Source: Nitrospirota bacterium (GTDB taxonomy: Bacteria; Nitrospirota; Thermodesulfovibrionia; Thermodesulfovibrionales; Magnetobacteriaceae). Taken from it: a stretch of DNA of 34,860 bases. The DNA lies in assembly GCA_015233265.1 (NCBI GenBank), contig JADFXZ010000001.1, positions 5,195 to 40,054 of the forward strand, given 5' to 3'. This document shows positions 5,990 through 14,993 of the stretch, piece by piece. Below the pieces are notes generated by a model. The model was given only the letters and a program-made list of their open reading frames with translations, did not search any database and was not told where the DNA came from. Within the stretch, counting starts at the first letter, position 1; each line of letters opens with the position of its first letter. The position numbers and the translations under genes are program-made.

Positions 5990-8395
5990 ATGATTCAAAC
6001 TCGTTGTTTGCCCATCAGAGCAATATGTTTATTAGTAATATTGGCACTATCTTCAGGCTTACTGACAGCCGTACCAGTGTGCAGGGCACAGACGCCTGCC
6101 ACATCGGATATGCCGCGGCAGGAGCAGCTCGAAAATATTAGAGTGATAGTTGACAAGGCAATTCAGGATGGGAAAATCCCTGGTGCCGTGGTAATAATCG
6201 GAAACCAGGACGGTGCTGTATACAGGAAGGCATTCGGTTATCGCGCGCTCGTGCCTGAGAAAGAGCTGATGACCGTGGATACTATTTTTGATATATCTTC
6301 GCTGACAAAGGTTGTGGCCACTGCCCCGGCAGTACTTCAGCTGGTAGAACAGGGCAAGCTGCGTCTTGAGGACCCTGTTGCGCGCTACTGGCCTGAGTTT
6401 AAGGCAAATGGAAAAGACTCAATCACCGTTCGTCAGCTCCTGACGCATTATTCGGGGCTTAGGGCTGACCTCGATAATTATCCGCCGTGGCACGGCTATA
6501 GGACAGCCCTTGATATGATTGTCAAGGAAAAGCCAGGAAGCATACCCGGTACGTCCTTCCTCTACAGCGATATTAATTATGTTATTCTTGGTGAGCTCGT
6601 CCGCAGACTCTCAGGCTTGCCGCTTGATGACTACTGCACTGAGCATATATTCAGGCCATTGGGGATGAAAGACACCGCCTTCAGGCTGTCGGCTTTGGTG
6701 CATGAGCGAATTGCGCCGACACAGTTTAGAAATGGAAAACTGATGCAGGGGGAAGTCCACGACCCTATGGCGTATAAGATGGGCGGGGTAGCCGGTCATG
6801 CAGGGCTATTTTCAACCGCCGATGACCTGTCTATTTATGCCCAGACAATGATCAATATGGGGGTGCATAACAATGCCCGTATCCTGAGTTCACTTATGGT
6901 TAGAAAGATGACAAGCAATCAGTCTCCGGTTGACAAGACGGTGCAGCGCGGGCTGGGCTGGGACATTGACTCTCCCTACTCCTCAAACCGCGGTGCGCTG
7001 TTTCCCATCGGTTCATATGGACACAAGGGGTTTACAGGGACATCTATATGGATTGACCCAATCTCTAAGACCTATGTCATAGTCCTGACTAACCATGTGC
7101 ACCCGGATGGAAAGGGGGATTCCCTGTCTCTGAGGTCTGAGATTTCTACAATTGCCGCCGCAGCCCTGTCACCTGCCAAGGCCGAGAGTGTCTTAAATAG
7201 CGGCAATTCCATAACCGGCTACTATGAGTTGTTAAACAGCTACCACTCAAAGGGTGTGCACAGTGTAGGCGTCAAAACGGGAATTGATGTACTGAAGGAA
7301 GAGAAATTTGCCACCCTTGCCGGATTACGAATTGGTCTTATCACCAACCAGACAGGGGTAGACTCAAAGGGCAACCGCACAGTAGATGTGCTTTTTAACG
7401 CGCCAGGTGTAAAACTCAAGGCTATATTCAGCCCTGAGCACGGGTTTTTTGGCGATGTCGATGAGGTAATAAAAAAAGACTCAATCACAGATTCCAAAAC
7501 CGGGCTGCCCGTTTACAACCTCTACGGAAAGACCTACAGGCCGACGCCTGAGATGCTCGAAGGGCTTGACGCCCTGGTGTTCGATATACAGGATGTCGGT
7601 GTGCGCTTCTACACATACATAACGACAATGGGATACGCTATGGAGGCCGCCGCAAAAAAAGGGATAGCATTTTATGTCCTCGATAGACCCAATCCCATTA
7701 CGGCGGCAACTGTTGCCGGCCCAATACGGGAAAAGGGTTTAAGGTCATTTACCAATTACTTCCCTATGCCTGTCAGGTACGGAATGACAATTGGCGAACT
7801 GGCGGGGATGTTTAACGTGGAGTATAAAATAGAGGCTAATTTAAAGGTTATCAAGATGCAGGGCTACGGGCGGGCAGACTGGTACGACGAGACCGGTCTG
7901 ATGTGGATAAACCCATCGCCCAATATCAGAAGTGTGCAAGAGGCTTCCCTCTATCCGGCCTTAGGTATCATCGAAAGCGCCAATATCAGTGTCGGCAGAG
8001 GCACTGACATGCCGTTTGAAGTGGTTGGGGCACCGTGGATAGATGCCAAAAGACTCTCATCATATATGAATAATCGAAATCTCGCAGGGGTGCGATTCAT
8101 GCCCGTAGAGTTTAAGCCCTCAAGCGATAACTATGCGGGGAAGCAGTGCTATGGGCTACAGATTCTCATAACGAACCGCGATATGCTTAACTCTCCGGCA
8201 CTGGGAATTGAGCTGGCCTCTGCCCTTTATAAGCTCCATCCCGTGGAGTTTGGTGTGGACAAGACAGTAGGGCTTATCAGCGACGATGTGTTGATGTCGA
8301 TAAAGAAAGGCATCGATCCCAATCAAATAAAAAAGGATCTGCAGGAGTCGCTGCGACGTTTTATGGATATACGTGCGAATTACCTGATCTATTAA
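5990..8395 (+). CDS. Secreted serine hydrolase (beta-lactamase family) fused to a NamZ/DUF1343 exo-N-acetylmuramidase domain
   Basis: This 801-residue protein begins with a signal peptide (hydrophobic core about 9-28, likely cleavage after CRA at 33). Residues about 45-400 form a class C beta-lactamase/penicillin-binding fold with S104-L-T-K107 and Y192-S-D, the nucleophile and second catalytic motifs. Residues about 435-801 match the DUF1343 family: GLITNQTGVDSKGNRTVD, FSPEHGFFGD, DIQDVGVRFYTYITTMGYA, VLDRPNP, and WINPSPNIRS. DUF1343 includes NamZ, an exo-beta-N-acetylmuramidase that removes terminal MurNAc from peptidoglycan fragments. The fusion suggests one periplasmic protein acting on both the peptide or ester and glycan parts of muropeptides; the hydrolase substrate is not known. 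AAGGAG lies five bases before the ATG. It stands alone, between fdhD and the signalling genes. Confidence 0.93.
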   Translation: MIQTRCLPIRAICLLVILALSSGLLTAVPVCRAQTPATSDMPRQEQLENIRVIVDKAIQDGKIPGAVVIIGNQDGAVYRKAFGYRALVPEKELMTVDTIFDISSLTKVVATAPAVLQLVEQGKLRLEDPVARYWPEFKANGKDSITVRQLLTHYSGLRADLDNYPPWHGYRTALDMIVKEKPGSIPGTSFLYSDINYVILGELVRRLSGLPLDDYCTEHIFRPLGMKDTAFRLSALVHERIAPTQFRNGKLMQGEVHDPMAYKMGGVAGHAGLFSTADDLSIYAQTMINMGVHNNARILSSLMVRKMTSNQSPVDKTVQRGLGWDIDSPYSSNRGALFPIGSYGHKGFTGTSIWIDPISKTYVIVLTNHVHPDGKGDSLSLRSEISTIAAAALSPAKAESVLNSGNSITGYYELLNSYHSKGVHSVGVKTGIDVLKEEKFATLAGLRIGLITNQTGVDSKGNRTVDVLFNAPGVKLKAIFSPEHGFFGDVDEVIKKDSITDSKTGLPVYNLYGKTYRPTPEMLEGLDALVFDIQDVGVRFYTYITTMGYAMEAAAKKGIAFYVLDRPNPITAATVAGPIREKGLRSFTNYFPMPVRYGMTIGELAGMFNVEYKIEANLKVIKMQGYGRADWYDETGLMWINPSPNIRSVQEASLYPALGIIESANISVGRGTDMPFEVVGAPWIDAKRLSSYMNNRNLAGVRFMPVEFKPSSDNYAGKQCYGLQILITNRDMLNSPALGIELASALYKLHPVEFGVDKTVGLISDDVLMSIKKGIDPNQIKKDLQESLRRFMDIRANYLIY

Positions 8396-8459
8396 CACAG
8401 TGTATAATTATTTTCAAAATGATGACATTTATGGTGTAATATATGTTATCATACGGCAA

Positions 8460-8497
8460 GTCCCGTTGCGGTTTGGTCTCAACGAGCAAGATGGGAC
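8460..8497 (+). promoter_or_regulatory. Possible leader hairpin before the HD-GYP gene
   Basis: GTCC/GGAC (8460-8463 with 8494-8497) encloses CGTTG/CAACG (8464-8468 with 8480-8484), leaving a one-sided bulge. It ends three bases before the ATG at 8501 and could mask the start region. I cannot match it to a c-di-GMP or other known riboswitch; it may be chance. Confidence 0.25.
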
Positions 8498-8500
8498 GTA

Positions 8501-9772
8501 ATGTATGAAAGACTGAGGGCGATGAGAAAAAGAATCCCGACAACCTCGATACGCTTAGGAATGTTCATAGACGGGTTTGACGCGTCATGGTTTCAGACGC
8601 CGTTTCTGCGGCATCATTTTGAGATAAAGTCACAGAGCCAGCTGGATAAAATCCTTGAATCTGGCATTGACTACGTATATATCGATACCGAAAAGGGATT
8701 AGATGTCTTATCTAACGACAAGCTAGACGCGCCCCCTGCTAAAGTGGAAATTAACCCGGAATTGCCTAAAAAGCATACCCAAAAGGGCGGTGTACCAGTC
8801 GATAAGGCATTTACTGATTATATCAGGGCAATAGACGACCTCATCCAAATAGATAAACTAAGCCTGATAGAGGCAACGGAGATTAGTTTCGACCTTTATG
8901 TCAAAACAGACATGGACATCGTCCCAATGTCACATAAGCGCAACAGCAAGGGTGGGTTTATAATCACAAAAGAACTGATGGCAACCCCCGGTGAGCTGAT
9001 GATAAATCGCGCTGATATGCAAAATTACAGGGATTATCTGTCAATGCTGGCAAAATCTCATGCCTCCTCCAATTCTCAGATCAGTAAAAATATGATGATA
9101 AAAGAAAACGCCAAGCTGCTCGTCCATGACCTGTTCAACGACCCTGGAAGCCCTAAGAAGATGGAGGCGTGTAAGGAAACGGTAGAACATGTGATCTCAT
9201 CGATAATGGACACAAAGGGATTGATAACAAATCTATTTACTGTGAACAAGTACGACTACTATATCTATACCCACTCTGTGAACGTTTCCGTGTTTTGCGT
9301 GGCCACTGCCATCGCAATGGGAATACACTCAGAGGCAGAGCTCTTTGCAATAGGAATGGGTAGTCTTTTGCATGATATTGGGATGAGTACAATACCTCCT
9401 GAGGTGCTGCACAAGCCGATGCAACGCCTTTCGGAGTTTGAGATGGGGCTGCTGAGAGGACATGTCTTAGAGGGGTTTGATATAGTCAAACTATACAAGG
9501 GAATCACGCCTGATACGATACTGCCGCTGGTGCAACACCATGAGAATCTCATGGGAACTGGCTACCCGGCCGGTCTGACGGGGGATAAACTTCATCTCTC
9601 CGGCAAGATTATCTCTATAACCAATACCTATGACACACTGACGACATCACGTCCAGGCTTTAAGGCAATATCTGCCTATGAGGCACTTGCGTATTTACGC
9701 GACCAAAAGAATTTATTCGACGCCGATATATTAAAGGAATTTATAACTGTGCTTGGCAAATCAAGTCTATAG
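8501..9772 (+). CDS. HD-GYP domain cyclic-di-GMP phosphodiesterase with DUF3391-type N-terminus
   Basis: The 423-residue protein opens with a DUF3391-like domain (about 8-130: IPTTSIRLGMFIDGFDASWF, then SQSQLDKILESGIDYVYIDTEKG). The HD-GYP domain follows, with H291-D292 (LLHDIGMSTIP), LRGHVLEGFDI, VQHHENLMGTGYP (G354-Y355-P356) and the ITNTYDTLTTSRP segment. HD-GYP enzymes hydrolyse c-di-GMP to GMP using a metal centre. No membrane span or signal peptide, so it is cytosolic. ATG 8501 is given; ATG 8522 (MRKRIPTT) fits the usual family start better, but neither has a clear ribosome site. Its stop overlaps the GTG of the hybrid kinase by one base (TAGTG), so the two are co-translated and probably act in one pathway. 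Confidence 0.93.
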   Translation: MYERLRAMRKRIPTTSIRLGMFIDGFDASWFQTPFLRHHFEIKSQSQLDKILESGIDYVYIDTEKGLDVLSNDKLDAPPAKVEINPELPKKHTQKGGVPVDKAFTDYIRAIDDLIQIDKLSLIEATEISFDLYVKTDMDIVPMSHKRNSKGGFIITKELMATPGELMINRADMQNYRDYLSMLAKSHASSNSQISKNMMIKENAKLLVHDLFNDPGSPKKMEACKETVEHVISSIMDTKGLITNLFTVNKYDYYIYTHSVNVSVFCVATAIAMGIHSEAELFAIGMGSLLHDIGMSTIPPEVLHKPMQRLSEFEMGLLRGHVLEGFDIVKLYKGITPDTILPLVQHHENLMGTGYPAGLTGDKLHLSGKIISITNTYDTLTTSRPGFKAISAYEALAYLRDQKNLFDADILKEFITVLGKSSL

Positions 9773-12700
9773 TGGGCGGGGAAGGGCGGACAATCGGCGT
9801 GAGACATGATCTGCTTATCTTAGCCACCTCTGTGGCAGCCCTTATTGGGATAGGCTTGTTGCTGCCGTTTATGGCACATGAGGGTTTAGCGCTGGCGCTT
9901 TTTGTAATTGCGCTGTTGGTGCTGAATCTGACAATATCTCTTTTGATAATCAGAAGGATAAAAAAACCCATTAATGAGCTTATGCGCTCGGCCAGAAAGA
10001 TATCTCAAGAGCAATTCAACCTGCAGCCAGATAAAAATATGACCAATCTCCCGATGGTCTTTAACCGTCTGCTTGAGAACTTCAACGAATACAAGAAAAA
10101 GACAGAGGAAGGGGCAGCGGAAGTAGTAGAAGTAAACCGGCAAATGCTAAACGAGATCGTACAAAGGCGCAAGACTGAAAAGAAACTCCAGTACCTCGTA
10201 GAGCTGATAAAGTTAATCACTAACATATCGTCGACCTTTATTACGATTCCCTCTGAGGAGGTTGGCAACTGGATAGTTCACGCACTTTCCTCAACAGGCA
10301 ATTTCCTCGGAGTAGACAGGGGCTATGTGGTGATATTGTCAGAGGATATGAAGTCGGCCTCAGAGATATATGACTGGAGTATGGAGGGTGTGCCTCCAAA
10401 GACAGGGCGTTTCAGTGTGCCTGGGTCAATGGCGTGGTGGATGGGCAAACTCCGTGCCTTTGAAAACATATATATAACCTCTGAAGACGACATACCACAG
10501 GACGCCGCCGCCGAGCGAGGACTCATCATGGCAGACGATGTAATATCGTTAATTGCCATACCAATAAGCCGCGGCGGTAAGTTAAACGGTTTCCTCGGTT
10601 TTGACTCTACGACAGTTAGAAAAGACTACGCCCCTGACGTGTTGTCTCTGCTGAAGATTGTGGGCGAGATATTTATCAACGCCCTGCAGAGAAAACGTGT
10701 GGATGACGCCAATCACGACAACCGGATGCGCTTACAGTCGATAATGGACAATGCGCGTGCAGTGATATATCTAAAGGACACCGAGGGTCGGTATATAATG
10801 GTAAACCGGCACTTTGAGGAGCTTTTTTCTAAGACAAAAGAAGAGGTAACGGGTAGGACCGATTATGAGATATTTGATGTGGTGCCGTTTCATGAACACG
10901 ACATGATGGTCATTCAAAGCGGAAGGCCGCTTGAACTTGAGGAGACGATAAGACACGGGCAGGAATCTGCAAGGACGTATGTGTCGATGAAATTCCTCCT
11001 CTACAAACAGGATACTTCTGTGTACGCCGTCTGTGGCATCTCAACCGATATAACAGACAGAAAACACGCTGAAGAGGAGTTGATAAACTACCGCAACCGC
11101 CTTGAGGAACTGGTAAATGCCCGCACAGCGCAGCTATCGGAATCCAATGAAAAGCTGATTTCAGAGATAGCCGAACGAGTTCGTGCCGAACATGCCCTGA
11201 TACAGGCAAAAGAGGCGGCTGAGGCGGCTAATCAGGCAAAGAGCACATTCTTTGCGAACATGAGCCACGAGCTTCGCACACCAATGAACGGCATAATAGG
11301 CATGACAGAGCTGGCCCTCGATACAAATCTCGATGCGGAACAACGAGAGTTCCTCGAACTTGTAAAGAGTTCATCTACACACTTACTGTCTCTGGTAAAC
11401 AGTATCCTCGATTTTTCGAAAGCAGAGGCGGGTAAAATGGAGCTTGAGACGATAAACTTTGACTTGAAAGGGCTTATCGATACATCGTTAAAGCCGCTGT
11501 CCTATGAGGCCGACACTAAAGGCATCAAATTGATAACCCATATAGACGATGATGTGCCGGTGGAGATAAAGGGAGACCCCGGCAGGCTTAGGCAGGTGAT
11601 AGTGAATCTCGTAAATAACTCGGTGAAATTTACCCACGAAGGACAAATACGCATCGATGTTGAGCCAGCGCCATATGCCACCAGAAGGGACGCCGAATCC
11701 GATGCACTGCACTACTTACACTTCAGCGTCTCTGACACAGGCATTGGAATCCCGGAGGATAAGCTTGCCATGATATTTGACAGCTTCTCGCAGGTTGACG
11801 ATTCGATGACGAGAAAATACGGCGGCACAGGGCTTGGTCTGGCCATATCGAAAAAGATAGTAGAGTTGATGGGCGGCAGACTCTGGGTGGAGAGCGTTCT
11901 GGGAGAGGGAACGACGTTTCACTTTACGGCAAGTTTTAAGGCCGGTTCTATCAGCATGAGGAAGTCAGCGGCGAAAACTGTCGAAGACGTCTCCAACGTA
12001 AGTATTCTCGTTGTGAACAGCAATGTCTTTTCACTGAACTCATATATCAAGGTGCTGGAGAACAAGGGGCATAGGGTTGGAAGCTCAGCAAGCGGGCGTG
12101 ACGCGCTGAGAAAACTCAAAAGCGGCGACTATGCCGCCGCCCTGATTGACCTGCAAATAAACGACATTGATGGATTCGAGTTAGCGCAGCTGATAAAAAC
12201 AGATCTAGCACAACTTGATATAAAGGTTATACTGATAGTCTCGGCTGGTCTCAAAGGAGACGCGGCCCGATGCAAGGCCATAGGCATAGACGGCTATGTA
12301 GTCATGCCGGTAGATGAGGACAGCCTTATTGACACCATAAGACTCGCGCTTGCCGCAACCGACAGGGATGACCCCTTTGTGATAACCCGGCATACTTTAA
12401 GCGAATTAAGGAGACCTGTCAGCATATTGCTTGCTGAGGACAACGTGGTGAATCAAAAGGTGGCGGTTAGGGTTCTCCAGAAAAAGGGTTATGCAGTCGA
12501 TGTGGTGCAAAATGGCAAAGAGGCCGTACAGACACTAAAGAAACAGGCTTATGACATCGTTTTGATGGATGTGCAAATGCCTGAAATGGATGGTTTTGAG
12601 GCGACAAAATATATCAGGAGCGAGCAAGATGAGAAAATTAAATCCGATGTGCCGATTATCGCCATGACTGCCCACGCTATGAAGGGATACAAGGAATTAT

Positions 12701-13236
12701 GTATAGAAAAAGGGATGACAGATTATATAACAAAGCCTTTAAATGCCGCGGAACTCTACGAAACGATAGAAAAACACACAAAGAATATAGAAACTAGACC
12801 TGTGTCCGCAACCGGGCAGCAACTTAAGCAGGGCATTAAGCCAGAAAATGCAACAGCAGTTCCTAAGACCCTCCCTGTCCTAGACAAGGAAGAGGCATTG
12901 GAGCGCTTAGGCGGGGATAAAGACATATTTAATGAAGTGATGAGGGCATTTATTGTGGATGCCCCGGAACAAATAGCCAGATTAAAGGAACTAAATATAA
13001 CAAAGAATATAGATGGTCTGAAAAAACAGGCGCACACAATCAAGGGTATGTCTGCAAACATGGGCGCGGTACAGCTAAAGAACCGGGCGTTTAAACTTGA
13101 ACTGGACTTGAGAAAGCTCCCAAATCCGATAACTGAATCTGATATTGCAATGATTGAAAAGCATGTCGGTAAGATAGATGCGGAACTTGATAAAGTCATT
13201 GCAGCCATTAACATTGAACTCAACCCCCCTAATTAA
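9772..13236 (+). CDS. Hybrid sensor histidine kinase: 2TM-HAMP-GAF-PAS-HisKA-HATPase-REC-REC-HPt
   Basis: This 1154-residue protein has two membrane spans (about 13-34 and 38-60) with almost no external loop, a HAMP-like linker, a GAF domain (about 165-305), a PAS domain (about 325-440, PAS-associated C-terminus DITDRKHAEEEL), a coiled coil, a HisKA domain with H499 (MSHELRTPMNG), and an ATPase domain (NLVNNSVKF, DTGIGI, GGTGLGLAI). Receiver 1 (about 735-860) keeps D793 but lacks the acidic pair (VNSN) and the lysine (VVMP). Receiver 2 is complete with E889/D890, D933 and TKP. The HPt domain has H1088 (AHTIKGMSANMG). The layout allows an internal phosphorelay His499-Asp933-His1088 to an outside regulator. 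The GTG start overlaps the HD-GYP stop; a second GTG at 9799 is possible. Confidence 0.95.
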   Translation: MGGEGRTIGVRHDLLILATSVAALIGIGLLLPFMAHEGLALALFVIALLVLNLTISLLIIRRIKKPINELMRSARKISQEQFNLQPDKNMTNLPMVFNRLLENFNEYKKKTEEGAAEVVEVNRQMLNEIVQRRKTEKKLQYLVELIKLITNISSTFITIPSEEVGNWIVHALSSTGNFLGVDRGYVVILSEDMKSASEIYDWSMEGVPPKTGRFSVPGSMAWWMGKLRAFENIYITSEDDIPQDAAAERGLIMADDVISLIAIPISRGGKLNGFLGFDSTTVRKDYAPDVLSLLKIVGEIFINALQRKRVDDANHDNRMRLQSIMDNARAVIYLKDTEGRYIMVNRHFEELFSKTKEEVTGRTDYEIFDVVPFHEHDMMVIQSGRPLELEETIRHGQESARTYVSMKFLLYKQDTSVYAVCGISTDITDRKHAEEELINYRNRLEELVNARTAQLSESNEKLISEIAERVRAEHALIQAKEAAEAANQAKSTFFANMSHELRTPMNGIIGMTELALDTNLDAEQREFLELVKSSSTHLLSLVNSILDFSKAEAGKMELETINFDLKGLIDTSLKPLSYEADTKGIKLITHIDDDVPVEIKGDPGRLRQVIVNLVNNSVKFTHEGQIRIDVEPAPYATRRDAESDALHYLHFSVSDTGIGIPEDKLAMIFDSFSQVDDSMTRKYGGTGLGLAISKKIVELMGGRLWVESVLGEGTTFHFTASFKAGSISMRKSAAKTVEDVSNVSILVVNSNVFSLNSYIKVLENKGHRVGSSASGRDALRKLKSGDYAAALIDLQINDIDGFELAQLIKTDLAQLDIKVILIVSAGLKGDAARCKAIGIDGYVVMPVDEDSLIDTIRLALAATDRDDPFVITRHTLSELRRPVSILLAEDNVVNQKVAVRVLQKKGYAVDVVQNGKEAVQTLKKQAYDIVLMDVQMPEMDGFEATKYIRSEQDEKIKSDVPIIAMTAHAMKGYKELCIEKGMTDYITKPLNAAELYETIEKHTKNIETRPVSATGQQLKQGIKPENATAVPKTLPVLDKEEALERLGGDKDIFNEVMRAFIVDAPEQIARLKELNITKNIDGLKKQAHTIKGMSANMGAVQLKNRAFKLELDLRKLPNPITESDIAMIEKHVGKIDAELDKVIAAINIELNPPN

Positions 13237-13345
13237 GCACGGGAGGCGGTTAAGAGACGGTCGCCGCCGCCGCGCTAAACGCCTTATCTTTTAAACATGA
13301 AATCAATGCAGCGGCGATAAAAACACTTTGGGGCATGGGCCGCGC

Positions 13346-14254
13346 CTACGGCGGGCAATCGGCACAAACCGACTTAAAAAGTGACGTACTGAGGTATCTG
13401 TCTCCCCTGTCTGGCAGCACTACGACGAGTACGCCGTCTTTCATCTCTTTTGCCTTTTTCAGCGCCGCAAATACGGCTGCCCCGCTGCTCATGCCTACAA
13501 AAAGCCCCTCCCTGACCGCCATATCCCTCGATGTCGAGTATGCCTCATCGTCGTTTACATTGATCTTTTCGTCAAGACGCGATGGGTCAAACAGGCCGGG
13601 CACTATGGATTCTTTCATGTTTTTGAGACCCTGAATCTTGTGACCAAGAATTGGCTCAACGCCGACTATCTGAATCGACCTGTCGTATTCCTTGAGCCTC
13701 TTGCTTGTGCCCATGAGTGTGCCTGAGGTGCCCATGCCGGCCATAAATACGCTTACCTCACCCTTTGTCTGGTTATAGACCTCAACACCGGTGCCTTCGT
13801 AGTGGGCATTCATGTTAGAGGGATTGTTGAACTGGTCTGGCATAAAATAGTCCTTGCGGTTTTCGTCATAGAGCTTACGGGCAAGCCTGATAGCCCCGTC
13901 TGTGCCTTCTTTGCCCGGGCTTAGAATAAGCTCGGCGCCAAAGGCCTCAAGGGTCTTGCGCCGTTCCAGGCTCACGCACTCCGGCATGACCAGCTTCACG
14001 CGGTAGCCCTTGGCGGCTGCTACCATTGCCAGCCCTATGCCTGTGTTACCGCTTGTCGGCTCAAGTATTACCTTGTCCTTAGTTAGGGTGCCCGCGGCCT
14101 CGGCGTCCTTTATCATATAGTAGGCTATTCTGTCCTTTACGGAGCCTCCCGGGTTATTGCCTTCAAGTTTCGCAAATATCTTCACCTTGGTGTTTGTGTT
14201 TAAATTATCAAGGCTTACCATCGGGGTGTTGCCAATTGCGTCTAAAACTCCCAT
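13346..14254 (-). CDS. cysM: Cysteine synthase, PLP-dependent (CysM/CysK family)
   Basis: The 302-residue protein shows the O-acetylserine sulfhydrylase fold: an N-terminal IGNTPMVSLD, PLP lysine K40 in GGSVKDRIA, the PTSGNTGIGLA substrate loop, the glycine-rich MGTSGTLMG phosphate-binding loop, and GMSSGAAVFAA near the C-terminus. It replaces the acetyl (or phospho) group of activated serine with sulfide to make cysteine. MGTSGT resembles the CysM-type loop more than the CysK GTGGT loop, but the donor cannot be settled by eye. It ends in SVCADCPP, with a terminal Cys pair. AAGGAG lies about nine bases before the ATG. It follows the OsmC-family gene by 70 bases on the same strand and converges on the hybrid kinase; the 109-bp gap between them shows only GC-rich sequence. 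Confidence 0.93.
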   Translation of the reverse strand: MGVLDAIGNTPMVSLDNLNTNTKVKIFAKLEGNNPGGSVKDRIAYYMIKDAEAAGTLTKDKVILEPTSGNTGIGLAMVAAAKGYRVKLVMPECVSLERRKTLEAFGAELILSPGKEGTDGAIRLARKLYDENRKDYFMPDQFNNPSNMNAHYEGTGVEVYNQTKGEVSVFMAGMGTSGTLMGTSKRLKEYDRSIQIVGVEPILGHKIQGLKNMKESIVPGLFDPSRLDEKINVNDDEAYSTSRDMAVREGLFVGMSSGAAVFAALKKAKEMKDGVLVVVLPDRGDRYLSTSLFKSVCADCPP

Positions 14255-14324
14255 TGTCTTAACTCCTTATCGAATTATTTCAGTTATGCCTGAATATCTC
14301 ATGCCGTTTTAGTGGTAAAAGTAA

Positions 14325-14753
14325 TTACCCCCGTGCGACAACCGTCTTGACCTCGAATTGCGGCTGCTCCATGATTGCCTTTTTTACGGCACATTGGTCT
14401 GCGACGCGTACGATAGCATCATAGTATTTCTCAGGAAAATCCAGCGGTACCTTTATATCTATGGTTATCTTTGCAAGTCTTGACTTTCCCTGCCCTTCAG
14501 TAACGTATTCGTGGCTTTGTTCGAGGGTTATCCCTTCTGTGGGTATGGAGTTTTTTTGACAAAAGCTCAGGACAAAAATTCCGGCGCACGTGCCGATAGA
14601 GGCGAGAAAATATTTAAACGGCTCCGGGGCAGAACCATCTCCGCCGTATTTAACCGCCTGGTCTGTGGCTATAACCATAGGAGGCGCATCGCCGACAGGG
14701 GCAAACTCCGCATTAACGCGCTTACCGCCGGGAAAGGTTATTAGTATGTCCAT
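14325..14753 (-). CDS. OsmC/Ohr-family protein, thiol peroxidase-like
   Basis: The 142-residue protein matches OsmC-like proteins: an N-terminal beta-hairpin (ILITFPGGKRV), GGDGSAPEPFKYFLASIGTCAGIF with C56 at the start of the central helix, and VADQCAVKKAI with the second Cys near 123. In the OsmC/Ohr family these two cysteines form a peroxidase pair that reduces organic hydroperoxides; many family members have no proven substrate. A further Cys (C65) follows in the helix. GAGGAGA lies six bases before the ATG. It is the upstream gene of a probable two-gene unit with cysM, which would link peroxide defence to cysteine supply. Three AATATC copies at 12-bp spacing lie 23-52 bases upstream of the start. 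Confidence 0.88.
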   Translation of the reverse strand: MDILITFPGGKRVNAEFAPVGDAPPMVIATDQAVKYGGDGSAPEPFKYFLASIGTCAGIFVLSFCQKNSIPTEGITLEQSHEYVTEGQGKSRLAKITIDIKVPLDFPEKYYDAIVRVADQCAVKKAIMEQPQFEVKTVVARG

Positions 14754-14916
14754 TTTGGTCTCCTCATAAAGTTAAAATATCACCTATAATATCAGCTAAA
14801 ATATCTCTGGCGCTGACTCAACGCCTATGCCTCCAATGCTAACATTTCCATAAATATATTTGCAAACCGTATTTTGGCATTTGCCTTACGTCTTACGGGT
14901 TTCCGTGATTTGAGAT

Positions 14917-14945
14917 TGTTGAAAACCCTGTAAATGTAGTATAAT
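14917..14945 (+). promoter_or_regulatory. Promoter candidate for the PilZ gene
   Basis: TTGTTG (14917-14922), 17-bp spacer, TATAAT (14940-14945), about 48 bases before the ATG at 14994. The rest of the 240-bp divergent region holds the three AATATC repeats (14776, 14788, 14800) near osmC and otherwise nothing I can name. Confidence 0.6.
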
Positions 14946-14993
14946 AACTCGTGTGCTACGCAGCGCGTGATATTTTAGCAGGTATGTGGTGCG

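Noticed and set aside
13335..13634. Plus-strand frame over the end of cysM
   Set aside because: Antisense to the conserved cysM sequence; no independent support.
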